From NCBI RefSeq assembly GCF_002694385.1, contig NZ_NZMB01000012.1:617338-650978 (forward strand): 33,641 bases of DNA, in the 5' to 3' direction. The stretch is from Sneathiella sp. (GTDB lineage Bacteria; Pseudomonadota; Alphaproteobacteria; Sneathiellales; Sneathiellaceae). This document shows, in pieces, positions 8,143 through 16,210 of this stretch; the first letter of the stretch is position 1; every line of letters begins with the position of its first letter. The position numbers were made by a program, and so were the translations under genes. The notes under the pieces were generated by a model. The model was not told the origin of the DNA, searched no databases, and saw only the letters and a list, made by a program, of their open reading frames with translations.

Positions 8143-9431
8143 TGTGCCGTGTTAAGCGCGGTTGTCAGGCTTGTGTTACAGTTCAGGCTCTTGGCGGCGA
8201 GGGAAATCTGATAGGCATCGCTTTCCCCCACAACATCCTTATGGGGAATATCCGGTGTTAATCCGACTCCGTGGAAAGTGGGGCCGCCACCCGTAGTAAA
8301 CCGGCCTGTCGTCAGCCTGAGCCCGCCACCATTGCGTAGCGGCATGAGAGACTGCATGAGCCCTTTACCAAAACTCTGTTCGCCAAACAGCTTCGCGCGA
8401 GCCTGATATTTCAGTGCCCCGGCGACAATTTCGGAGGAGGAGGCGGATTTCTTGTTCAACATGACAACAATGGGCGTTCCCCGTGCTTCATCGCCCCGGT
8501 CTGCATCGCGCGCAATCATCATATGACCGCGATTTTCGACGGCGTAAATATTGCCGCCATCCAGAAAGGCATCGGCAACAATCTCCGCCGCAGAGACCAG
8601 CCCGCCCGGATTGTCGCGCATGTCAAGGACGATGCCGCAAAGGCCGTCCCCGAGCTGCCGGTCAATATCTTTAAGCGCGACGGTGACGCCGGGGCCTGTC
8701 TTGCGGGTGAAGGAATAAATCCGGATATAGCCGATATTGCCTTCCACATGATGGGCAACAGAGGTGATGTCCACCTCTTTGCGGGTCACGGCAATTTGCA
8801 GCGGCTCGTTCATGGACGGACGACGGATGGTTAGGCTGGCGACGCTATTTTCCGGTCCGCGTAACAATGCCCGGGCTTCGTGCAGGGTCAAGCCTTTGAT
8901 GGGGGCGCCATCGACATGAGTGATAATGTCCTGCTTGCGAAGATCCGCCGCTTCTGCGCCGGAGCCTTTCAGCAGATCCATGATGGTGAGGCTGTCGTCA
9001 ATCATCCGGATATGCACGCCAAGGCCGATGAAATGCCCGTCCAGACTTTCCCGATAGCTCGAAAAGCTCTGCGGCGCCATATAGCCGGTAAAACGGTCCA
9101 TGGAGGACAGCATGGCGTTCAACGCACGGGTGGTCGGATCTTTTTCAAACGGGCCGTCACTATCATCGGCAGTCGCTTGCAGCGCCTCTATCGCTTTGTC
9201 GACAAGCCGTTCCGGATTGACGTTATCTACATAACGGCGATCAACTGTTTCCAGGACATCGGCCATAACGCCAATATTCTGCGCCATCAGAGGGTCATTT
9301 CTGACAATCTCGCGATAGGCGGCCTCGTAACGTTCCATTGCCACATTTATATCGTGATTGCGGGTAATCGGAATGGCGCAAGCCGTCACCAGCATCAGAA
9401 TATTCAACGCGATCAATATCCGTCTAAACAT
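8139..9431 (-). CDS. S41 family C-terminal processing protease, predicted lipoprotein
   Basis: A 430-residue Ctp/Tsp-type protease. It opens with a signal peptide ending in a lipobox (LVTAC, C18), so it should be lipid-anchored outside the cytoplasmic membrane. A PDZ domain lies around residues 130-210. The Ser-Lys dyad is visible: S331 in KKSASSSEI and K356 in SFGKG, spaced 25 residues apart as in Tsp. The MRDNPGG motif (about 271-277) precedes it. Family members cleave C-termini of periplasmic proteins, including wall hydrolases; the substrate here is unknown. It is coupled to the downstream glycosylase gene, and its upstream region carries a CtrA-type box. Confidence 0.92.
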   Translation of the reverse strand: MFRRILIALNILMLVTACAIPITRNHDINVAMERYEAAYREIVRNDPLMAQNIGVMADVLETVDRRYVDNVNPERLVDKAIEALQATADDSDGPFEKDPTTRALNAMLSSMDRFTGYMAPQSFSSYRESLDGHFIGLGVHIRMIDDSLTIMDLLKGSGAEAADLRKQDIITHVDGAPIKGLTLHEARALLRGPENSVASLTIRRPSMNEPLQIAVTRKEVDITSVAHHVEGNIGYIRIYSFTRKTGPGVTVALKDIDRQLGDGLCGIVLDMRDNPGGLVSAAEIVADAFLDGGNIYAVENRGHMMIARDADRGDEARGTPIVVMLNKKSASSSEIVAGALKYQARAKLFGEQSFGKGLMQSLMPLRNGGGLRLTTGRFTTGGGPTFHGVGLTPDIPHKDVVGESDAYQISLAAKSLNCNTSLTTALNTAQ

Positions 9432-9452
9432 TTGTCTCGCCCGTTGATCTTT

Positions 9453-9475
9453 TTTATAATTAAAAAACTGTTAAC
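9453..9475 (-). promoter_or_regulatory. CtrA-type box with adjacent -10 upstream of the S41 protease gene
   Basis: A TTAA-N7-TTAAC sequence occupies 9460-9475, matching the full CtrA consensus. On the minus strand it is followed directly by TATAAA (9453-9458), 22 bases before the S41 ATG. This is close to the arrangement of CtrA-controlled promoters, where the box covers the -35 region. CtrA itself is not in the window. Confidence 0.45.
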
Positions 9476-9571
9476 AAAGGCTAGCGTCGGGCCGGATGAC
9501 TGACAAGAAAAACAGATAAAATTTTAGGTGTATTTTGATAATTTTTTCCGAACCCGTTCCTTGTTAACGAT

Positions 9572-10417
9572 ATGGTAACTATAACGCGTTTTGCGCCCAG
9601 CCCAACCGGATTTCTGCATCTGGGACATGTCTATTCCGCAAGGCTCGCCCGAAAGGCGGCGCGGGAGGAGGGCGGGCATTTTCTGCTGCGGATTGAAGAT
9701 ATTGACACCACCCGATGTCGCCCCGAATTTGAGGAAGGGATCATTGAAGACCTGCGTTGGCTGGGATTGGAATGGGATTATCCCATCCGCCGGCAGAGCG
9801 ATCATTTCGATGATTATGCGGCGCTGCTGGAGAAGCTTGGTGATCGTGATCTGATCTACCCCTGTTTCTGCACACGCAAGGAAATTGCGGCGGAAATCAC
9901 CCGCAGCAATAGCGCCCCCCAGGGCCCCGAAGGCCCCATCTATCCGGGCATTTGCCGACATTTGAGCGATCTGCAGAGGCAGGAGCGATTTACCCGGGGC
10001 GATGCATATGCATTACGTCTGGATATGGTTAAGGCGATGGCGTCCGTGCCGCTTTCAAGCCTGCGGTTCGAGGAGGTGGGCAAGGGGATCATACAGTGTG
10101 ATCCGGCGCCTTTTGGGGATATTGTTCTGGCCCGCAAGGAGACGCCGACAAGCTATCATTTGGCGGTTACCTTTGATGATGCGTTGCAGGGGGTCAATCT
10201 TGTCGTGCGGGGGCAGGATCTGTTCGCGGCGACCCATATTCATCGTCTATTGCAGGCGCTGCTGGAATTGCCAACGCCGCGTTACATGCATCATGGCCTG
10301 ATCTCCGATCCGCAGGGAAAACGGCTCTCAAAACGCGATAAGGCAGCAACGGTCAGATCCCTCCGTGAAGAGGGATATTCTCCTGAAGAAGTGCTGAAAA
10401 TGGTGGATTATAGTTAA
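9572..10417 (+). CDS. gluQ: Glutamyl-Q tRNA(Asp) synthetase
   Basis: Truncated class I synthetase paralogue of GluRS that attaches glutamate to the queuosine base of tRNA(Asp). The 281-residue protein has the HIGH-type motif in PSPTGFLHLGH (residues 10-19) and a KMSKS-type motif KRLSKRD (250-256), and stops soon after, lacking the anticodon-binding domain of GluRS. A zinc-binding cysteine set is visible (PCFCTR and later YPGICR). There is no clear Shine-Dalgarno before the ATG. It is divergent from the S41 gene and converges on meaA. Confidence 0.93.
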   Translation: MVTITRFAPSPTGFLHLGHVYSARLARKAAREEGGHFLLRIEDIDTTRCRPEFEEGIIEDLRWLGLEWDYPIRRQSDHFDDYAALLEKLGDRDLIYPCFCTRKEIAAEITRSNSAPQGPEGPIYPGICRHLSDLQRQERFTRGDAYALRLDMVKAMASVPLSSLRFEEVGKGIIQCDPAPFGDIVLARKETPTSYHLAVTFDDALQGVNLVVRGQDLFAATHIHRLLQALLELPTPRYMHHGLISDPQGKRLSKRDKAATVRSLREEGYSPEEVLKMVDYS

Positions 10418-10449
10418 CATTCAGCACGAAGGCGCGAATCTTTAACGGG

Positions 10450-10475
10450 ATGAGGACATCAGGCGACATCCTCAT
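10450..10475 (-). other. Hairpin spanning the meaA stop codon
   Basis: Perfect 7-base-pair inverted repeat (ATGAGGA/TCCTCAT) with a 12-base loop that contains the meaA stop (10459-10461). No T-run follows, so it is not a canonical intrinsic terminator. It may protect the 3' end of the message or act in the short space between convergent gluQ and meaA. Confidence 0.4.
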
Positions 10476-12471
10476 ATTTCATGATAATATCCACCATATC
10501 TATAATGATCCCGGACATGTTGAAGTCCTTCGGTGTGTAGACCGCGCTGACCCCGGCATTTTTGAGCCGGACGGCATCTTCCTGGGGAATAATCCCGCCG
10601 ACAACGACGGGGATGTGCGACAGCCCCGCGTCTTTCAGGCGTTCACAGACTTCGGTGGCCAGCGGAATGTGCGATCCGGACAAAATCGATAGCCCGACAA
10701 GATCAACGGTACCCGCCTTGGCGGCGGTGACAATCTGCTCCGGGGTCAGGCGGATGCCTTCATATACAACCTGCATGCCGCTATCGCGCGCGGCGACGGC
10801 GATCTGCTCCGCCCCGTTGGAATGGCCATCAAGGCCGGGCTTGCCAACCAGCACCTTCAGCGGACGGCCCAGCTCTCCGGCGGCGATAGCAACTTTTTCG
10901 CGGGCGGGCTCCAGAATATCATTTTCGGCGTTGGAGACGGCAATGCCGACCCCGGTGGGCGCACGATATTCCCCATATACCTGACGGAGGGCTTCGGACC
11001 ATTCACCGGTGGTGACACCGGCCTTTGCCGCAGCGATGGAGGGAGGCATGATATTGCTGCCATCGCGGGCTGCCTTGGACAGGGCGTCCAGGGCGCGGCG
11101 GACGGCCGCGTCATCGCGGCTAGCGCGCCAGGCTTTCAGCCCTGCAATCTGTTCGGCCTCTGCCGCCTCATCAACGGTCATGATACCACCGTCAGCCTCC
11201 TGCGTCAGCGGGGAGGGGGCGGACTCTGTAAAGCGATTGACGCCGATGACGGGCAATTCACCGGCGATGACGGATTGCACCCGCGCCGTGTTGGAGTTGA
11301 CGAGGGATTCTTTCAAGTAGCCCGTATCGACAGCGGCGATGGCGCCGCCCATTTCCTCGATCAGGCGGAGTTCCTCGCGCGCGGCGGCCTTCAACTCTTC
11401 CACCTTGCGGTCAATCTCAATGGAGCCTTCGAAAATATCGCCGAATTCCAGCAGGTCGGTCTCATAGGCGACGATCTGTTGCAGGCGCAGGGACCATTGC
11501 TGATCCCACGGGCGCGGCAGACCGAGAGCTTCGTTCCAGGCAGGAAGCTGGACGGCCCGCGCGCGCGCCTTTTTGGACAGGACCACGGCCAGCATTTCCA
11601 GCAGGATACGATAGACATTGTTCTCCGGCTGCTGCTCGGTCAGGCCGAGGGAATTGACCTGCACGCCATAGCGGAAGCGGCGGAATTTTTCGTCCTGAAC
11701 GCCATAGCGTTCCAGCAGAATTTCGTCCCATAGATCGACAAAGGCGCGCATTTTGCACATTTCAGTGATGAATCGGATGCCTGCATTCACAAAAAAGCTG
11801 ATCCGCCCGGTGGCTTCCGGGAAATCTTCGGGGGAAATCTGCCCGCCTTCCTTTACCGCATCCAGCACCGCGATGGCGGTTGCAAGTGCGAAGGAAAGTT
11901 CCTGCACCGGCGTCGCGCCCGCTTCCTGAAGGTGATAGGAGCAGACGTTGGTCGGATTCCATTTCGGCATTTCACGATAGGTATAGCTGACAACATCGGT
12001 GATCAGCCGCATGCTCGGTCGCGGCGGGAAAATATAGGTCCCGCGCGAGAGATATTCCTTGATGATATCGTTCTGGACCGTCCCCTGCAGGGCAGAAATA
12101 TCGGCGTTCTGTTCCTCTGCGACAGCAATGTAAAGCGCGAGCAGCCATGCCGATGTGGCGTTTATCGTCATGGAAGTATTCATCTTTTCGAGCGGTATTC
12201 CCTCGAAAAGAGTACGCATGTCCCCCAGATGACAGATGGGAACACCCACCTTTCCGACTTCGCCGCGGGCGAGAATATGATCCGAATCATAGCCGGTTTG
12301 TGTTGGCAGATCGAAAGCGACAGACAGTCCCGTCTGACCCCGCGCAAGGTTTGTCTTATACAGCTCATTCGATGCGCTGGCCGAAGAATGGCCCGAATAG
12401 GTGCGGAAAAGCCAAGGCCGGTCTTTCTTTGAAGCGGCGGAATTTCGGGCTTCCTTGTCGTCTTTCTTCAT
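10459..12471 (-). CDS. meaA: Ethylmalonyl-CoA mutase (MeaA/Ecm)
   Basis: AdoCbl-dependent mutase converting (2R)-ethylmalonyl-CoA to (2S)-methylsuccinyl-CoA in the ethylmalonyl-CoA pathway. The 670-residue single chain carries the substrate barrel with LARGQTGLSVAFDLPTQ-like sequence near residue 45, and a C-terminal B12 domain with the cobalt-ligand motif D548-x-H550-x2-G553 (GLDGHSNG). Single-chain length near 670 and the MeaA-type N-terminus (RPWLFRTYSGHSSA) separate it from the larger methylmalonyl-CoA mutase alpha chain. Its divergent neighbour is ccr, the preceding pathway step. The cofactor can be supplied by the adenosyltransferase encoded at 18755. Confidence 0.94.
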   Translation of the reverse strand: MKKDDKEARNSAASKKDRPWLFRTYSGHSSASASNELYKTNLARGQTGLSVAFDLPTQTGYDSDHILARGEVGKVGVPICHLGDMRTLFEGIPLEKMNTSMTINATSAWLLALYIAVAEEQNADISALQGTVQNDIIKEYLSRGTYIFPPRPSMRLITDVVSYTYREMPKWNPTNVCSYHLQEAGATPVQELSFALATAIAVLDAVKEGGQISPEDFPEATGRISFFVNAGIRFITEMCKMRAFVDLWDEILLERYGVQDEKFRRFRYGVQVNSLGLTEQQPENNVYRILLEMLAVVLSKKARARAVQLPAWNEALGLPRPWDQQWSLRLQQIVAYETDLLEFGDIFEGSIEIDRKVEELKAAAREELRLIEEMGGAIAAVDTGYLKESLVNSNTARVQSVIAGELPVIGVNRFTESAPSPLTQEADGGIMTVDEAAEAEQIAGLKAWRASRDDAAVRRALDALSKAARDGSNIMPPSIAAAKAGVTTGEWSEALRQVYGEYRAPTGVGIAVSNAENDILEPAREKVAIAAGELGRPLKVLVGKPGLDGHSNGAEQIAVAARDSGMQVVYEGIRLTPEQIVTAAKAGTVDLVGLSILSGSHIPLATEVCERLKDAGLSHIPVVVGGIIPQEDAVRLKNAGVSAVYTPKDFNMSGIIIDMVDIIMKYEDVA

Positions 12472-12509
12472 AATTTTCTTTCGTTTTTCAGCTCAAAACT
12501 GACCAGTTG

Positions 12510-12535
12510 TTACGCGGCGTAATTGCCATGCGTAA
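12510..12535. promoter_or_regulatory. Palindromic candidate operator between meaA and ccr
   Basis: TTACGC-G-GCGTAA (12510-12522) is a perfect 13-base palindrome, and a third half-site GCGTAA recurs at 12530-12535, exactly 13 bases after the previous one. The cluster lies about 40-65 bases upstream of meaA and about 205-230 upstream of ccr. Such a layout suits a dimeric regulator acting on the divergent pair. A palindrome far upstream of ccr is bound by the TetR-type activator CcrR in Methylorubrum, but sequence correspondence was not checked. Confidence 0.5.
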
Positions 12536-12675
12536 TAACATATCGTCGTGCTGCAATGCAAAAAATACTTGTTATCTGCTCAAAGGTCAGTAATCTTCTC
12601 ACAAAGTGGGCCAAAGTAAAGGTCTCAGTTCCAATTTTTGATGCAATGCGATATATCATGGCGAGAATCGGGAAT

Positions 12676-12706
12676 TTGTAAATTCTAAATATCTACGCCC
12701 TATAAT
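12676..12706 (+). promoter_or_regulatory. Probable ccr promoter
   Basis: A perfect -10 box TATAAT at 12701-12706 lies 33 bases before the ccr ATG. The best -35 candidate is TTGTAA (12676-12681) with a 19-base spacer, which is weak and long, consistent with dependence on an activator. The rest of the 268-base divergent gap is AT-rich without recognisable genes. Confidence 0.5.
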
Positions 12707-12739
12707 ATAGAAACCCCACAAAATGCGAAGGATGTTTTG

Positions 12740-14044
12740 ATGTCAAATACGCACGCTGCAGCCCTGTCGGAAACAGGCACCACCCTACCGGCTGGCGAAA
12801 TCAAGGACCTGTATGAGGTAGGAGAAATTCCGCCTCTCGGTCATGTGCCCTCCAAAATGTATGCCTGGGCAATCCGCAAGGAACGCCATGGCGTCCCGGA
12901 AAAGGCAATGCAGGTCGAGATTGTAGATACGCCCGAGCTCGACAGTCACGATGTTCTGATTCTGGTCATGGCGGCCGGCGTCAACTATAATGGCGTTTGG
13001 GCGGCGCTTGGCGAGCCCATTTCCCCTTTTGACTATCACAAGCAGCCATACCACATTGCCGGATCCGATGCGTCCGGGGTTGTCTATGCCGTTGGCAACA
13101 AGGTCAAGCGCTTCAAGATCGGTGACGAGGTTGTCGTGCATTGCAACCAGGATGATGGTGATGATGAGGAATGTAACGGCGGCGATCCGATGTTCTCCCC
13201 GTCCCAGCGGATTTGGGGATATGAGACGCCAGACGGCTCGTTTGCTCAGTTCGCCCGGGTGCAGGACCGCCAGCTGATGCCGCGCCCCAAACATCTGACG
13301 TGGGAAGAAAGCGCCTGCTACACTCTGACGCTTGCGACAGCCTATCGCATGCTGTTCGGTCATCGCCCGCACATCCTGCGGCCCGGTCATAATGTTCTCA
13401 TCTGGGGCGCGTCAGGCGGACTTGGTTCGATGGCCATCCAGATTTGCGCGGCGGCCGGCGCCAACGCCATCGGCGTGATCTCCGATGAAAGCAAGCGGGA
13501 CTTTGTGATGTCTCTCGGCGCCAAGGGCGTGCTTAATCGCAAGGATTTTGATTGTTGGGGCCAACTGCCGACGGTCAATGGCGAAGGTTTTGGCGACTAT
13601 ATGAAAAAGACCCGCGAATTCGGCAAGGCGATCTGGGAGATCACCGGCAAGGGCAATGACGTCGATTTCGTGTTCGAACATCCCGGAGAGGCGACCTTCC
13701 CCGTGTCTTGTAACATCGTGAAGCGCGGCGGCATGGTCGTTTTCTGCGCCGGAACAACCGGCTTTAACTTGACAATGGACGCGCGTTTTGTCTGGATGCG
13801 GCAGAAGCGTATTCAGGGAAGCCATTTCGCCAACCTGAAACAGGCGTCACAGGCGAATAATCTGGTTGTGGAACGGCGTATTGATCCGTGCATGTCGGAA
13901 GTATTCTCCTGGGATGATATTCCACGCGCTCATACAAAAATGATGAACAATGAACATAAGCCGGGCAATATGGCCGTGCTGGTTTCTGCCAAATATCCGG
14001 GGATGCGGACGATTGAGGATGCGATCGAGGCAGGCAACGAGTAA
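12740..14044 (+). CDS. ccr: Crotonyl-CoA carboxylase/reductase
   Basis: Reductive carboxylase of the medium-chain dehydrogenase/reductase family: crotonyl-CoA + CO2 + NADPH gives (2S)-ethylmalonyl-CoA, the key step of the ethylmalonyl-CoA pathway. The protein has 434 residues, much longer than a plain quinone or enoyl reductase. The Rossmann motif is in LIWGASGGLGSMAIQ, and the family-typical segments GVNYNGVWAALGEP and FVFEHPGEATFPVS are visible. The frame is open from a TTG at 12737, but ATG 12740 with GAAGGA 7 bases upstream is preferred. Methylsuccinyl-CoA dehydrogenase follows after 29 bases in the same direction. Confidence 0.95.
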   Translation: MSNTHAAALSETGTTLPAGEIKDLYEVGEIPPLGHVPSKMYAWAIRKERHGVPEKAMQVEIVDTPELDSHDVLILVMAAGVNYNGVWAALGEPISPFDYHKQPYHIAGSDASGVVYAVGNKVKRFKIGDEVVVHCNQDDGDDEECNGGDPMFSPSQRIWGYETPDGSFAQFARVQDRQLMPRPKHLTWEESACYTLTLATAYRMLFGHRPHILRPGHNVLIWGASGGLGSMAIQICAAAGANAIGVISDESKRDFVMSLGAKGVLNRKDFDCWGQLPTVNGEGFGDYMKKTREFGKAIWEITGKGNDVDFVFEHPGEATFPVSCNIVKRGGMVVFCAGTTGFNLTMDARFVWMRQKRIQGSHFANLKQASQANNLVVERRIDPCMSEVFSWDDIPRAHTKMMNNEHKPGNMAVLVSAKYPGMRTIEDAIEAGNE

Positions 14045-14073
14045 TCAGCCAGACCCCAAAAGGAAGAACAAGA

Positions 14074-15768
14074 ATGACAACATCTGAAATGGTTGCGGCG
14101 TCCGGAGCCTTGGTTCTGGACGGGCTGGACGATCTTTGTGAAAAGGCGCTGAACGCTGCCGAATCCTTCAAACAGCAGGCGATCATGGCGGTTGCTGACA
14201 TAACCCGTGATGACAAGGGCCGGATCAGCGCCAAGCTGGTGGAGGCGAACCAGTATGCCACACATGGCCTTGCCTGGCTGGCCACTTATGTGGAAGCCAT
14301 GCGGGAAACTCTCAACTGGTCCCGGCATCTGGCGAGTGAGGGTCATTACGGCGAGCTGGAGCAGCTGATCCTGCAGGCCGGGTTCAGCGAGTATCTGGCC
14401 CAGATCGCGGGCGGTATTCCCATGTCCCTTGGGGAGATCATTCGTCCGGCTGATCTTGGTGTTGATGACGCGGCCATTGCCAAGTTCAAAACGCCGGAGG
14501 TACAGAACCTGATCGACGCGGGTTACACCGCAGGCATCAAGGACCGGATCGCGGTTCTCATCGCCGAAGGGATTGATACGGATCACTATGGTAATCCGGG
14601 CCTTGATGAGACCTTCGCCATGATTCGCGATCAGTTCCGCCGTTTCGCCAACGAAGAAGTCATGCCCTATGCCCATGACTGGCATCTGAAGGATGAGTTG
14701 ATCCCCATGCCGGTGGTCCGGAAAATGTCGGAGCTGGGTGTTTTCGGTCTGACTGTGCCGGAAGAATATGATGGTCTCGGCCTTGGCAAGATGTCCATGT
14801 GCGTTGTGTCGGAAGAATTGTCGCGCGGATACATCGGCGTTGGCTCTCTCGGCACGCGCTCCGAAATCGCGGCGGAGCTGATCCTGACCGGCGGCACGGA
14901 CGCGCAGAAGGAAAAATGGCTGCGCCCGATTGCGACCGGTGAAATCCTCCCGACGGCTGTCTTTACCGAGCCGAACACAGGATCAGATCTGGCGTCCCTG
15001 CGGACCCGGGCTATGAAGGACGGCGATGTCTACAAGGTAACCGGCAACAAGACATGGATCACCCATGCCGCCCGCGCCGATGTCATGACCATGCTGGTAC
15101 GCACCAACCCGAACGAGCCGGGATACAAGGGGCTTTCCATGTTCCTTGCCGAAAAACCGCATATGACCGAGACCGAGGATTTCCCGGCGGAAGGCATGAC
15201 CGGCGGCGAGATTGAGGTGCTCGGCTATCGCGGGATGAAGGAATATGAGCTTGGCTTCGACAATTTCGAAATCAAGGCGGAAAACCTGCTGGGCGAAGAA
15301 GAGGGCAACGGTTTCAAGCAGTTGATGCAGACCTTTGAAAGCGCCCGCATCCAGACGGCGGCCCGGGCGCTGGGCGTTGCCCAGAATGCCATGGAGCTTG
15401 GCCTGCGCTATGCGCTGGATCGTGTCCAGTTTTCACGCCCGATTATCGAATTCCCCCGTGTCGCGGGCAAACTGGCCTGGATGGCGGTGGAAATCATGAT
15501 GGCGCGGCAGCTTACCTATGCGTCCGCCCGGGCGAAGGATGAGGGGCGTCGCTGCGATCTGGAAGCGGGTATGGCCAAGCTTCTCGGCGCCCGCGTTGCC
15601 TGGAGCACGGCGGATAACGCCCTGCAGATCCATGGCGGCAACGGTTTCGCGCTTGAATATCCGATCAGCCGCGTGTTGTGCGATGCGCGTATTCTCAATA
15701 TTTTTGAGGGTGCCGGAGAAATTCAGGCACAGGTCATTGCCCGCCGCCTGCTCGAAGGGGCAAACTGA
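14074..15768 (+). CDS. mcd: Methylsuccinyl-CoA dehydrogenase (acyl-CoA dehydrogenase family)
   Basis: FAD enzyme oxidising (2S)-methylsuccinyl-CoA to mesaconyl-CoA, with electrons passed to ETF. At 564 residues it is about 180 longer than ordinary acyl-CoA dehydrogenases; an alpha-helical N-terminal domain (residues 1 to about 175) precedes a standard fold, which is characteristic of Mcd. Visible landmarks are FTEPNTGSDLAS, the flavin-contact GNKTWITHA, and the C-terminal QIHGGNGFALEYPISR plus IFEGAGEIQ, which carries the usual catalytic-glutamate position. The AAGGAAG ribosome site lies upstream. Its place directly behind ccr and the extension make the assignment strong. Confidence 0.93.
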   Translation: MTTSEMVAASGALVLDGLDDLCEKALNAAESFKQQAIMAVADITRDDKGRISAKLVEANQYATHGLAWLATYVEAMRETLNWSRHLASEGHYGELEQLILQAGFSEYLAQIAGGIPMSLGEIIRPADLGVDDAAIAKFKTPEVQNLIDAGYTAGIKDRIAVLIAEGIDTDHYGNPGLDETFAMIRDQFRRFANEEVMPYAHDWHLKDELIPMPVVRKMSELGVFGLTVPEEYDGLGLGKMSMCVVSEELSRGYIGVGSLGTRSEIAAELILTGGTDAQKEKWLRPIATGEILPTAVFTEPNTGSDLASLRTRAMKDGDVYKVTGNKTWITHAARADVMTMLVRTNPNEPGYKGLSMFLAEKPHMTETEDFPAEGMTGGEIEVLGYRGMKEYELGFDNFEIKAENLLGEEEGNGFKQLMQTFESARIQTAARALGVAQNAMELGLRYALDRVQFSRPIIEFPRVAGKLAWMAVEIMMARQLTYASARAKDEGRRCDLEAGMAKLLGARVAWSTADNALQIHGGNGFALEYPISRVLCDARILNIFEGAGEIQAQVIARRLLEGAN

Positions 15769-15781
15769 TACGGAGTTTCAT

Positions 15782-16207
15782 ATGCAACAAAGGCTGTCAC
15801 TGATCACACTCGGCGTCCGGGATCTGGCGAAAAGTACGGCCTTTTTTGAATCTCTTGGCTGGAAGCGTTCCGTGCGGGACGCTTCCGGCGTTTCCTTTTT
15901 TCAATGCGGGTCCATTGCCTTTGGACTCTTTCCGCGCACTGATCTTGCAAAGGATGCCGGGATAAGCGATGACGGCGCCGGATTTGAAGGGTTCTCCATC
16001 GCCTATAATACGCGCAGCAAGGAAGAGGTCGATCAGATACTCGATCAGGTTCAATCCTTGGGCGCAGAAATCGTCAAACCGGCGGAAGAGGTGTTCTGGG
16101 GCGGATATAGCGGATATTTCCGCGATCTCGATGGTCATCTGTGGGAAGTTGCCTGGAATCCGGGGTTCGAGATTACCGGCGACGGAGCCGTGATTCTGCC
16201 GGACTAG
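15782..16207 (+). CDS. VOC family (glyoxalase/bleomycin-resistance fold) protein
   Basis: A 141-residue protein with two VOC beta-alpha-beta-beta-beta modules: one from residue 3 (LSLITLGVRDLAKSTAFFESLGW) and one ending in GYFRDLDGHLWEVAWNP, where H and E resemble metal ligands. The usual first-strand histidine is absent (LITLGV). This argues against the ethylmalonyl-/methylmalonyl-CoA epimerase, which is also a VOC protein and uses an H-x-x metal site there. It starts 13 bases after mcd with GGAG upstream, so co-transcription with ccr-mcd is likely. The frame is also open further upstream inside mcd, which is overlap only. Substrate unknown. Confidence 0.85.
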   Translation: MQQRLSLITLGVRDLAKSTAFFESLGWKRSVRDASGVSFFQCGSIAFGLFPRTDLAKDAGISDDGAGFEGFSIAYNTRSKEEVDQILDQVQSLGAEIVKPAEEVFWGGYSGYFRDLDGHLWEVAWNPGFEITGDGAVILPD

Positions 16208-16210
16208 GCG

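Noticed and set aside
9564-9579. Second CtrA-like site TTAA-N7-GTAAC at the gluQ start
   Set aside because: One half-site is imperfect and it contains the gluQ start codon; probably coincidence.
10822-11733. Plus-strand frame of 303 codons inside meaA
   Set aside because: Antisense shadow of the mutase gene; no ribosome site, no domain.
15782-16207. VOC protein as ethylmalonyl-CoA/methylmalonyl-CoA epimerase
   Set aside because: The first-strand metal-binding histidine expected in the epimerase is absent and the length and C-terminal half fit other VOC groups.
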